A stretch of DNA of 22,780 nucleotides from Oehlia diaphana (GCA_003833135.1 QZLH01000075.1:171963-194742); one strand, 5' to 3'; shown: positions 9,626 to 19,591, counted from the stretch's first letter. Notes: generated by a model not told the origin, from the sequence alone. Made by a program: numbers and translations.

Positions 9626-11961
9626 TTATAAATTTTTGAAAAATGAAAGATAACTATCCACACCAGCACCACTATTTGGTCTGCTATTAGATCCACTAAT
9701 AGCACTATTAGGTCTACTATTAGGAAAAGCAACACTATTAGGTCTACTAATAGGAACAACAACACTATTAGGTCTACTAATATGAGAGATAAAACTACTA
9801 GGTCTACTAGTAAAATTATTTTCGATATTAAATTCTATATCTCTTTTCTTTCTATCACGTTTGAACCATGCAGCGATCATAGAACGTTTCCAAACGAGTA
9901 ATGCTCCCAATAAAACTAAAAGTAAACTACCAATTGCTATACCAATAATTTCACCGATTCTATTAGTAATCATTCCTCCTGATTTACTTTCTCCAATTTT
10001 CGATTTCTCATTTTTAATTTCATTATGTTCATCATCACTCTGTTCATTATCAATATCATTATCATCTTCATCTTCAGGTGTTGATGTTTCCGTTATATTC
10101 GTTTTATAATATATTACTTGATATGCCATTAATCCTTGCCATGGTGCGTTATAATCTAATGCAACCTACATAAATTACAAAAGAATATTTTAAGAAAAGT
10201 TATAAATTTATTTAATTATATACTTAAGCATAAAAATATAGCAAAACCATTTACCTCTGTAGAATTATATTTAGTTCTATCATCAACATAATAGTCTTTT
10301 TTGGAGGGACCACCAACAAGAGCACCATAAAGTATATTTGTGGTCTCAATAGGTAGAAGCATACTATTAGTAGTGCTGCCATGAGCACCAGCATGATGAG
10401 GATTTTTAGGGGATTTAGGATTTATTCCAACTACATAAGGCATTTGCATAGGATTTTCACCAAGGACGTACTTAATTTGAGATTGTGCGAATTCTATATA
10501 TTTTGACCTCTTTTCGGTTGTAGTAGCATAAGGAGCATATAGTGAAGAAACAAACGCAATATTTAATGGAACATTTAAACTATTAGTATCGCTAACACCA
10601 TCACACCATAATAATCCACCAGGAGTATAAGACCATGGACTTTTTGGTACTAATGGAGGATTTATCATATAATCTAAATATTTTTCAGCTTGCAATTTAT
10701 ATGATAATTCATTTCCCTTTGTTATTTGAACGAGTAAAAAAAATATCGCACAAGTTTGATCAGCCCAATTAATGGCTAGTATGGAATCTTGTATAAAAAA
10801 CTGAGTATAATAATTTATAGCTTTGTTAAAATAAATTTCTTCACCTGTTGCTTTATATAACCAAAGTGCGGCCCAAACCAATTTATCCTGATAATTTGCT
10901 GATGGGTATAAACTATTAACTTGCGGTACACTGGCACCATATAATTTCCATGCTTTTTTTTCCGCAAATACATATAATGCTTTAGCACGTAGTAATAGAT
11001 CATCAGAGTATGTTGTATCATCAAATTTTTCTTTAAATAAAATTGATGCACTTGCGAATGCTGCTACCACTGATGATGCTACATCCGTACCATGGTTTTT
11101 CTCTCCTACTTTATATGCATCTCTTGGTAATGGTATGTTTAAATCCCCACCCCAATAATTATGATCCACAAGTTCCTTTCCAACTTGAACATATAAATCA
11201 TTAGTTTCAAGTGAATATGCTTTAATTAACCAATCAGTTCCCCATTTGACCATATCATATAAATATTGTGTTTGTCCTGATAATTCATAACCTTCAAACC
11301 ATTCTAATCCTCCCCAACTTATTGATGTTAGTGTCCATGATAACGGGTACGTAAACTTCATATAATCACCTATCATGACCAAAGATATTACCGAAATGAA
11401 GAAAAACGCGTTAATAAGTTAAAAGACGCGTCAATGTATTATAAAATTATGATTATATACGTGAAATTTTGATATATAAGATTCTTACCTGCATCATAAT
11501 ATCCCTACAAAAAGAAAATAGAACACACCATTAACATACATTATAAATCACGTGATACCTTATACTGTAAGTTTATTAGTTTATAGTTGCTTACCCCAGT
11601 TAGATCAACCCCCTCTTTTTGTCCATCAAATGGCGCAGAATTATGTCTCCTATAAAGTGTAACCTCGATTAATATTATAAATGAATAATAAAAAAAATAG
11701 TAATAATACCTACCAAGGAACTCGATTTGTTGAAGATAATATACCACTTCTCTGTGCTTCGTAGAAATAAAGCGAATAAGCCAATAATTTTTCGTAATCA
11801 TTGTTAGGGTAATCTGTTGTTTCCGGTATTCCTTCAACTTCAGGTCCAGGTAGAGTAACTATCTTATGTTCTTGTGCATTTATTATGTTAATCATAATTA
11901 AAATACACAGAAAAAAATAAATTAACCTGAGTGTAACTTTTGATTTTATTTTCGTTGTCAT
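9626..11961 (-). CDS. GH9 endoglucanase with C-terminal membrane anchor, 5 exons
   Basis: Glycoside hydrolase family 9, an inverting enzyme that cleaves beta-1,4-glucan (cellulose and related chains). Exons in coding order: 11961-11714, 11649-11595, 11504-11489, 11369-10255, 10165-9626, all GT-AG and in phase, giving 657 aa. Residues 1-29 are a signal peptide. The DAGD motif (D105, D108; base) sits in DLTGGYYDAGDYMKF. The second GH9 signature matches fully from Y467 to A485, with catalytic acid E478 as the last codon of exon 4. The usual HHR of the first signature reads HHA at 431-433. An acidic linker (about 509-527) leads to a transmembrane helix (about 551-570), a basic stop-transfer stretch, then a cytoplasmic tail with five S-R-P-(N/S)-S motifs. 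The layout (catalytic domain outside, tail inside) matches fungal membrane-anchored Cel9 proteins. No cellulose-binding module is present. Without exons 3 and 5 the enzyme would lack its base or its anchor. Confidence 0.92.
9671..9808 (-). repeat. In-frame repeat coding S-R-P-N-S motifs in the GH9 tail
   Basis: Five S-R-P-x-S motifs begin at protein residues 598, 608, 618, 628 and 639. The first four are spaced exactly 10 residues (30 bp) apart and the last 11. The first reads SRPSS, the others SRPNS. The spacers (such as VVVPI) vary, so it is the motif that is conserved. R-P-x-S fits basophilic kinase (R-x-x-S) and 14-3-3-like motifs. Confidence 0.85.
11489..11504 (-). other. 16-nt micro-exon encoding the GH9 DAG of DAGD
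   Basis: The minus-strand sequence is GGATATTATGATGCAG, preceded by an AG acceptor (TTTTTGTAG) and followed by GTAAGA. It supplies Gly-Tyr-Tyr-Asp-Ala and the first base of Gly. The next exon starts GTGATTATATG, giving Gly-Asp-Tyr-Met. Together they rebuild the invariant GGYYDAGDY block. Flanking introns are 90 and 119 bp. Confidence 0.9.
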
Positions 11962-12077
11962 GATTTATTATTAGAAAAAGTAAAAGGTAAAAATATAATA
12001 CAAAATATACAAAACTATACAAAAAAGAAAAGGTTTTTTCTCATAAAAAAAAAAAGAAAAGAAAGTAGAAAAAAATT
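11962..12077. other. 5' flank of the GH9 gene
   Basis: This AT-rich DNA directly precedes the GH9 start and runs into the repeat beside the assembly gap. The gene's promoter is therefore interrupted by, or lies across, the unsequenced region. No specific binding site is claimed. Confidence 0.4.
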
Positions 12078-12154
12078 TGCAAAAGAATTTTTTTTTTTCT
12101 TTTCGATTTTTTCAGTTTCATGTTTATAATGCTTATATATATGTATTATCATCT

Positions 12155-12186
<32 letters not shown>

Positions 12187-12194
12187 TCTAAAAA
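12078..12194 (+). repeat. Gap-flanking repeat, left copy
   Basis: About 117 bp beginning TGCAAAAGAATTT match the sequence right of the N run (12547-12664) almost base for base, differing in homopolymer lengths and a few bases. The pair directly abuts the gap on both sides. Confidence 0.9.
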
Positions 12195-12546
12195 NNNNNN
12201 NNNNNNNNNNNNNNNNNNNNNNNNNNNNNNNNNNNNNNNNNNNNNNNNNNNNNNNNNNNNNNNNNNNNNNNNNNNNNNNNNNNNNNNNNNNNNNNNNNNN
12301 NNNNNNNNNNNNNNNNNNNNNNNNNNNNNNNNNNNNNNNNNNNNNNNNNNNNNNNNNNNNNNNNNNNNNNNNNNNNNNNNNNNNNNNNNNNNNNNNNNNN
12401 NNNNNNNNNNNNNNNNNNNNNNNNNNNNNNNNNNNNNNNNNNNNNNNNNNNNNNNNNNNNNNNNNNNNNNNNNNNNNNNNNNNNNNNNNNNNNNNNNNNN
12501 NNNNNNNNNNNNNNNNNNNNNNNNNNNNNNNNNNNNNNNNNNNNNN
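12195..12546. other. Assembly gap (352 N)
   Basis: An unbroken run of N. Because the flanks are near-identical, the true distance may be zero (an unmerged contig overlap) or the locus may hold a real tandem repeat. Reading frames that cross it are meaningless. Confidence 1.
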
Positions 12547-12664
12547 TGCAAAAGAATTTTTTTTTTTCTTTTCGATTTTTTCAGTTTCATGTTTATAATG
12601 CTTATATATATGTATTATCATCTCTTTTTTTTTTTTTTTGTAAAAAAAAAAAAAAAAATCTGAA
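12547..12664 (+). repeat. Gap-flanking repeat, right copy
   Basis: Near-identical to 12078-12194. It starts on the first base after the N run and diverges after the poly-T/poly-A pair at about 12664 (TCTGAAACAT against TCTAAAAA). Confidence 0.9.
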
Positions 12665-14060
12665 ACATAATCTATATGTAGAGTTGATTACACACCTATT
12701 CTTGAATCAAATTTTCGAATAAAATTCTATTCGAAGGCTATTTTCTTTATTTTTTTCCTTTTAAGGTATGTAACATCAGATATTATCATTTAAATGTTTC
12801 TTGCATCTTGCATATATCAAAAGAAAAATAAAAACATAACAATAGATAGCATGAAATGATTGCACGACATGCATTAATACTTTATTTCTTATTTTATTTT
12901 TTTTATTCATTCATTTACATTAAATTTAAATAATTCTTTAAAAATAAAATAAATTCATATAAATTACCATATCAATCAAATCATAATTAGATCTATCAAC
13001 TGTTTCATGTTGTACTGTATTACTCGAACTCTAGTCGACCAATCCTAGTTTTTGTTTCTGTCATTACAATTTAGTAAAATACCGCTCTCCAAAACCGATT
13101 TTTCCGGGAGAAAAAATCAATAATTCCGAGTTTGGTATATTTTTTTTTAAACAACTCCGACTTTTACTATTTTCAACAAATGATAATAAGAACATTTATT
13201 TATAATCGATATTAATAAATATTTATAAATATATGCTTTTTTTTTTTAAACAAAGAATCGTGTAACATCATCATATTGGGGATGTAGAATTAATTTGATT
13301 AAAAATATCGTTAAGGTTTCATTTTAAAGAATTTTCTATCTTCCTCAAATTTTTGTATTAATACTTTAGGATTTATAAAAAATACTCTATAAATATCGAA
13401 ATGCTGTATAATAAAAAAATTTGATTAGTGGATTCGCGTCTCCCCAATTTAATTTTTATTCTGCTTTATTATTTTTTTTTTTTTACCCATTATGCCATCA
13501 AAATAAAAATAAGTTCCGTAAAGATACTTTTCAAACAAATTCACTTACCCTGATCAGCCCAATATTTCTAGAATAGAATATTCTAATTAGACGAATTGCG
13601 GAAATCATGTGAATTTGCATCTCTTTTGAATTCAGACATATTTTTTTAAAAAATAGATTTATGAAATCAGGTAATCGACATTCTGGGCTATCATGATTAG
13701 GTTTCTTTTTACGAGACAAATTTTTTTACAAGATAAACCGTATTTATTAACTTTTTTTCTTAGGTGTGATGGTTTATCTATGAATAGTAGCTTTTTAAGG
13801 TTAGGATATACTTAATTTTAGAGTGACTTATTCCTAAAATGTAATAAATTGTAATTAATCTACAGATTTTCTCAGAACAGTAATTTGATAGTTAAATTTA
13901 ATTGAATAGAATGTTTAAGCATAAATGCGCACGTTATAACGGAAAAAAAACACACAAACCTGCGGGTAATAGTAGTTATCCTGCCTTAAATGGATACTCT
14001 CATAGCGCCTAAAAAAACCTAGAGGTAATTTCGAGATAATCTGCTGATTGGATAGACGGA
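12665..14060. other. AT-rich intergenic region, no gene seen
   Basis: No domain-bearing ORF. A 62-codon minus-strand ORF at 13531-13719 overlaps a possible small inverted-repeat element. Its outer ends read CCTGATCAGCCCA (13550-13562) and, inverted, CCTAATCATGATAGCCCA (ending about 13702). This is only a weak MITE candidate of about 150 bp. Confidence 0.4.
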
Positions 14061-14064
14061 AGAA

Positions 14065-14582
14065 TGGTGTTGCATTGGCGGAAAATAATTAAAGTTGCAG
14101 TTCGTGTTCTGTATAATACAAGTGATGCATATTTTTTGCAAGAGGTAAATAATTTACAAATGAATTGAACCAAGGAATGATTCTATTATTTGATTTTTGT
14201 TAATTTGGTTTTCTTTAAACAAGTTCCAAAAAGATTAATGCTTTCAAGTTAGATCTTTTAGGCATTCACACAACTTGATGACAAGAACGAATACGAATAT
14301 GAATGGAACACTTTACAATACTCGTGGTGATTATCTTGCGTGGTGTAACAAATGTGAATTTGATCATGTATATATCAAAGCAATTTGTGTTGATAAAGTA
14401 ATCCTTTTGAGGATCATTCAACTTGATGGCCGAGATGAGTATGTATTAGTAAAATTTTTGTTGTAATTAATGGAATGGCGAGTGAAAATCCAGAAGTTGA
14501 TGATATCTTTAACGAAATGCAAAAAAAAAAGATAAGTGCTGTTGCATTTAACAATGTGCGAAATTTTCAAAAAGATTTGTGA
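14065..14582 (+). pseudogene. Decayed coding scraps of unknown family
   Basis: Three short plus-strand frames follow each other with better codon texture than their surroundings. The first starts at 14065 (with TGGATAGACGGAAGA just before it), the second is 63 codons at 14275-14466 (with a CNKC pair), and the third is a 35-codon frame at 14475-14582. They lie in different frames and are broken by stops. I do not recognise the family. They could be the remains of one gene or of a mobile element, or could be chance. Confidence 0.25.
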
Positions 14583-14754
14583 ATTTGCAACAGTATACTC
14601 GGTCGTTAATGCTAATTGAGAATTTATTACATAACCAAATTATATCACACATCTGTGCTGCATTAGATGATTCCAAAATAAATATGTAGTCTGACAGTTT
14701 CGTATATCAAAAATGGGAATAATGGGCAATGCCGCAATGGTCAGTTGACAAACA

Positions 14755-14936
14755 TATATTTTTGCATTCATTAATGTATCAGTCCGTGTCATATTTGCCT
14801 ACAAAGAAATTTTTCATTAAGGTACATGTAGACAACATAGTAAATTTATATTTTGCATTCATTGATGTATCAGTCCGAGTATATTTACCTACAAAGAAAT
14901 TTTTTCATTTAAAGTACATGTAGACGACATGGTAAG
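14755..14936 (+). repeat. 91-bp tandem duplication, 2 copies
   Basis: Copy 1 (about 14755-14845) and copy 2 (about 14846-14936) share long blocks, including TTTTGCATTCATT, ATGTATCAGTCCG, CCTACAAAGAAATTTTT and GTACATGTAGAC. Differences are scattered substitutions and 1-base indels. Both copies stay open in one frame, so the ancestor may have been coding. Confidence 0.8.
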
Positions 14937-15029
14937 TTTTGAAACAATAATTTCAACTTGTCTCCTTATTTAGCTTGTTACTAATAATGCTTGGGTTGGT
15001 AATTTTTTAAGAGAGGTAAAAAGATTTTT

Positions 15030-15501
15030 ATGAACCAAGAATTTTTTGAGTTATTGTATCCTTTTAATAAACAAAAAGAAAATCTATCTGCTGTATTTTT
15101 ACTTAAAAAAAATAATCAAGACTTCTATCAAAATTTTATATCTAATACTGTAGCAAAAAATTTGTTATGTTATCCTAAGAAAAAATTTTTCTAATAAATT
15201 AAATACTTAAAAATGAACATTATAGCAATTAGCAAATAATTCAAATAGGCAGGCTTATGGTATTAAAAAATACTGGTTTAATTACAGATAATTAATAAAT
15301 AGTTCTTTGCTGCATTTTTTTTTTCATTATTATTATTATAGTCAAGGGAGTGGTATTTCTTATTTAAAGAAGAAATTACATGAATCAACCTATACTAAAC
15401 AATTAGTACCTTACCCACCAGCAAATATACCTATAAATTATACAAAGATACCAATTGAACCAATAGAAAAAAAAGAAAACAAAAACAAAGTGAAAATATA
15501 A
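15030..15501 (+). pseudogene. Possible gene remnant or terminal exon, unknown
   Basis: A 54-codon ATG frame starts at 15030 (MNQEFFELLYPF) and ends near 15194. About 150 bp later, an acceptor-like TTATTATTATAG at about 15341 opens a 53-codon Lys- and Pro-rich frame ending at 15501 (contains PYPPANIPINYTKIP). The second piece could be a last exon. I recognise neither piece and saw no joining donor in phase. Low-complexity chance ORFs remain possible. Confidence 0.2.
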
Positions 15502-16467
15502 GGTAATAGTTAGTAATGAAGTTTTCCACCAACTGACCAACTACTACACTCCTAAAACTAAAACAATCTAAAATCATTCTTATAAATTTTATCAAAATAC
15601 TTCTAATTTTCAAGCATTGATTGAATTTTATCTAAAATTGTAAGTTTGTTAATACCATCTAAAGATTTGTCAATCTTTTTGATTTGATTAAATACTATCT
15701 GATTCTTATTTAACTATTTCAGATTAGTATTTTTCTAAGAATTCTTAGAATTATCATTTTGATTCCCCTTTTGATGGCAGTTTCTTTTCATCCTCAAGTT
15801 AAGAATATAATATCTTTTCCAATTTTCAGTAAATTTATACAAGTTAAATGCTATACTAAAGATTTTTTTGCTATATTTTAAACTAAATAAAAATAAGAAT
15901 TCTAGGATTATTAATTAAATTATAAAAATTTTAACTGTTAAATTTTTTAATATTGGATTATATATTAATAATATAGTAGATAATTCATTTATAATATATA
16001 TTAACATACCAGAAAATCAATTTAATAAAATAATTTTTTCTGTAAATTTAAAACTGTTATTAGATTAATTAAAATAAAATTAGCCAATTTCCATTTATTT
16101 TTCATTTACTATCATAATTTTATTAATAAGATATTTTATAAATCATAAATAGACTTTTTTTTTTAAAGTTTACTAATAAATAAATAAAATTTAAATAGGA
16201 CTATAAATCAATTTTATAAAGTAGATATTTTTCTTTATATTTTCTTTTTCTTACAAAATGCATAGTGGAATTTAAAATTATTTGTCTAAACCTAAATATT
16301 TAAATTTCAATTTCATCAGTTTTTTAATAAAAGTTTAATATGATTTTATTATTTATTAATATTTAATATAATTTTATTTTTTATTATAATTTATAATTTT
16401 ACTATTTTTTAATAAGATTTTTTGTTAAATTTTAACTTTTTATTATTCTACCAATCTGCTAAATCTT
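15502..16467. other. Extremely AT-rich non-coding DNA
   Basis: Almost pure A/T sequence with stops in all frames and no recognised repeat boundaries. It marks the change from the gene-bearing left part of the window to the repeat-dominated right part. Confidence 0.5.
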
Positions 16468-16812
16468 TTTTACTAAAAATGACCAATATTTTAAAATGAT
16501 TTTGTAACAATTTTAAAATACTACTAAATATATTTAATATATCAAAATATTTTTGTTATACTTTTGTTATTATTTTATAATTGTATTGTATTTAGATCTA
16601 TAAAATATCTCAAAATAATATTACAATAATTTTTTAATATATTAATTATTATTTTATTATAATTTAATTAACTTTGATATTATTTTGATATTTTAATTCA
16701 AAAATACTTTAAAAATATTTTGATATATTTTAAAAATTTTACAAAATAATTGCACAAGCTATTATATCTAGATCTATAAAAATATTTCAAAAAATTAGCC
16801 ATTTCTAGTAAA
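16468..16812. repeat. Foldback element A (MITE-like), about 345 bp
   Basis: The left end reads TTTACTAAAAATGACCAAT, and the right end inverted reads TTTACTAGAAATGGCTAAT. The match continues less well for about 30 bp. Interior inverted matches include ATATATCAAAATATTTTT (near 16536) against its complement near 16710-16730. A direct repeat of TAGATCTATAAAA also occurs near 16592 and 16770. No ORF. Boundaries are approximate because of the AT-richness. Confidence 0.5.
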
Positions 16813-16815
16813 GTA

Positions 16816-17082
16816 GAGTAAAATAAATAACAAAAATCAATTTTTTAACTAAAAATTAGTTTATTTTCAAAAAATCAGAAAATTTTAATTAGCAGTTCTT
16901 GAAAAAATCTGCTTTTAAATCATGAATTTTGGTGAAATTTTATATTTTTTATATGTAAATCATTAATTTTACCAATTTTTAAAAGTAGATTTCTCAGCAA
17001 TTACTAATTAAATTTTTCTGATTTTTTGAAAATAAGCTTATTTTTAGTTAAAAAATTGATTTTTGGCATCTATTTTATTCTA
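16816..17082. repeat. Foldback element B, two arms of about 120 bp
   Basis: The left arm (about 16816-16945) and right arm (about 16960-17082) are inverted complements with high identity. Shared blocks include AAAATCAATTTTTTAACTAAAAAT, TTATTTTCAAAAAATCAGAAAA and TTTAATTAG, in order. The loop is near 16946-16959. It would fold into one long hairpin. There is no ORF, and it directly adjoins element A. Confidence 0.8.
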
Positions 17083-18233
17083 GCTGCTCTGGTTAAAAAG
17101 TCAATTTTTTTTCACATTAAATTAACTATTTATATACTTCTTTGCTAATTATTATATCGTATTTTGACAAACAGACTAATTTACTATTTATTATAAAATT
17201 ATTATGAATTAATTATATCTGTCAAAATACATTATGTCTGTTAAAATAAATTTAATTAATATTTTGTTATTTTAACAAAAAGTATAACTATTTATACACA
17301 ATTTTATTATTAATTAAATATAAAAATACTTTAAAATAGGTTTTTTTATTTCCAATTTTAAAATAAGTATAAAATTATTAATGAAAATAACTAATGTTAT
17401 AAATTTTTAGGTGATCGATTACTTTTGGCAGCTCACTGTATATTTAAAGATGTATCTAAAGAAAGTTTAAGAGAAAATTATTCCTTATTTCATTAAGGAG
17501 TGCCATTACAATGTCAGTTTGGTATATGTATTACAGAGTTACTTCAACTGTCTGAAAATAATACAAAAAAATCTCACATATGTCTGCCTATTTAATAGGT
17601 CCTACATTACAGACAAACTGAGCAGAATAACTAGTGCAATGTAGTTAAGATTATTGACAAGGTGTTATATGAGCAAAAATTCATTATTTTTGATTTAACT
17701 GTATTCTGCAAAAATACAATTTAGTTGGGACAAAATTTTGAAAAAACTTCCTCCTGATAATTCACTTTGTTTATGATCAGTAATAGTAAATATTTTTTGT
17801 AACAAAGCTAAATAAATTTTTTTCATAGAGTCATATAATTCTGATCATTATACTAATTAATTATATGTGTTTTATTTTTTAGTGCATATACTTAAGTAAA
17901 AAGAATCAGATGAAACTTTACTTATACAATATAAATACAATGTTTGGCATATTAATTAAATATATAACTAGAAACTTCAATTTACAAAATAAAAAATATA
18001 GTAATCTCAATTCTTTTTCTTCATTTATTTTATACTTTTAATATTTTTAGTTTTTTCAGTACTTTTAGGTGTGTGAATCATTCTAATCGCTATCTTAATA
18101 GCTTTAACTTTACCACCACTAAACCACAAAAAATTCTGTATAGTTTTAGAACTTTTAAATAATAAGCACTAATTTAAAAGAATTAAAATTGTTAATTGTA
18201 TTCACTGTAATCAGATTTTTTTAAATCCATTTA
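17083..18233. other. AT-rich region with a possible degraded coding island
   Basis: Mostly A/T. A slightly GC-richer patch at 17412-17660 reads open for about 29 codons on the plus strand (GDRLLLAAHC..), then stops repeatedly. It is too short and broken to name. Nothing else is supported up to the Tc1 element boundary. Confidence 0.3.
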
Positions 18234-19551
18234 CAGTAGACGATCAAAAGTATACGGTCATTTTTTAACATAAAAATTTCATATAAAAAAATATAATAAA
18301 AATAAAAATTATTAAGTAAATATATTAATCTGATTGTCCTTTATTAATTATATGTAAAAAAAAAATTATATATTAATAATTAATATTATATCCATTTGCA
18401 GCAATAACTGCTTCAATTCTACGTGGTATGCTGTCAATTAATTTTTTAAAATATTCTGGAGGAATATCATTCAAGGCATCTTTAACATACTTCTCAAACA
18501 TTTGAATATTAGATGGTGGTGGGTCACGATGACGCACCATTGCTTTCATTTCTGCTCATATATTCTCAATAGGGTTTAAGTTGGAACTTTGTGCTGGCCA
18601 TTGAAGTACCACAATTTTCACATCTTTACGGGCAGCCATAGTGACTTTTGAACGATATGGTGGAGCATTATCCTCTTAGAAAATTCCATTATCACGTGGA
18701 AAATGCTTATCCAAAGTAGGTACAATATAATTTTGAATAATTTTGGCATGGGTTTTACCTGTAACTGAACCTTTTAACAGAATAATTGGTTTAAATCCAC
18801 ACCAGGAGAAATAACCCCAAAACATTTTGCTAGGGCTGTATTTTACAGTAACTGCAATACAATCAAAATTCAATCTTTTTCCTAGTTCATGCTAAACCTT
18901 TCCCTGACGACCTTATTGAAACTGTGTAAAAGTGCTTTCATCTGAAAAAAGCATACTTCTCCATTTTCTTGTTGTCCAATTTCTGTGAGCAAAATTCCAT
19001 TCAAGGCGAGCCTGATGATGTGTTTTTATCATTGCAGGTTTGCGACAAGAAATACAGGCATGAAGTCCAACCTTTTTAAGGTTACAGCGTATGGTAATTG
19101 CAGAAACAAGTTGCTTTTTACGAGCTGTCCAAACAGTTGCAATCTTTTTTGAACAGAGCTGACGATTTTCACCATTTTTTTAAACAAAAGTTTTGAGTTC
19201 TTGTCGTATTGATGAATTAAAGAGTGGCGGACAACCTGATTTTTTTTAGTGTAAAAGAGCCAGTTTCACGAAAACGTTTAAGTACATCATAAATGGCAGT
19301 TTTACTACACCCTAATTTTTCTGCAATCATACAACCTGATTGACCACAATTATAACTATAAATAATCACATATTGGGTTTTTGGGGTGAGTGGCCTCATA
19401 TTTGGTGTGTGTTTACTAAAAAAAAAACACTGTGGCATTTTTCATTATGATTTTAAGCATTAAATGACGTATTGTTTATATTACATCATCATGTGATGAT
19501 TGGCGTAATTTTGGCAAATCAAAATGTTCATATACTTTTGATCATCTACTG
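18234..19551 (-). mobile_element. Tc1/mariner transposon, full length but dead (1318 bp)
   Basis: Both ends are present: the left TIR (18234-18264) starts CAGTAGACGATCAAAAG and the right TIR, inverted, starts CAGTAGATGATCAAAAG. They match at 27 of 31 bases. TA dinucleotides flank both ends (18232-18233 and 19552-19553), the Tc1/mariner target-site duplication. The only content is a disrupted minus-strand transposase. Sources for movement in trans would have to be intact relatives elsewhere in the genome. Confidence 0.95.
18373..19399 (-). pseudogene. Tc1-family DD34E transposase pseudogene
   Basis: Cut-and-paste transposase of the Tc1 family, about 341 codons if uninterrupted, a normal length. 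The N-terminal helix-turn-helix region is readable (SGCMIAEKLGCSKTAIYDVL). The catalytic triad is recognisable in LFSDEST, EDNAP and NPIEN, with 34 residues between the second D and the E. It is dead: one extra A in the A8 run (plus-strand T8 at 19240-19247) shifts the frame. In-frame stops sit at 19180-19182, 18913-18915, 18892-18894, 18676-18678 and 18556-18558 (the last where Tc1 proteins have Trp after NPIEN-hydrophobic). An upstream in-frame Met at 19438 would add 13 residues; 19399 fits family length better. Confidence 0.93.
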
Positions 19552-19591
19552 TATATGAACCTCATACTTCAACAAGCTTATTATAGCTTTA

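Noticed and set aside
9861..10109. 82-codon plus-strand ORF
   Set aside because: Antisense shadow of the GH9 transmembrane and linker exon.
12015..12621. Minus-strand ORFs of 150-191 codons
   Set aside because: They are open only because they read through the run of N; the real sequence at each end is homopolymer.
13531..13719. 62-codon minus-strand ORF
   Set aside because: No homology recognised; overlaps a possible inverted-repeat scrap.
15500..17400. Nuclear copy of mitochondrial DNA, suggested by extreme A/T content
   Set aside because: No mitochondrial protein, rRNA or tRNA sequence could be recognised.
17400..17445. Second Tc1-like inverted end (CAGTGAGCTGCCAAAAGTAATCGAT on the minus strand)
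   Set aside because: It resembles a Tc1/mariner end beside a TA, but I found no matching partner end in the window.
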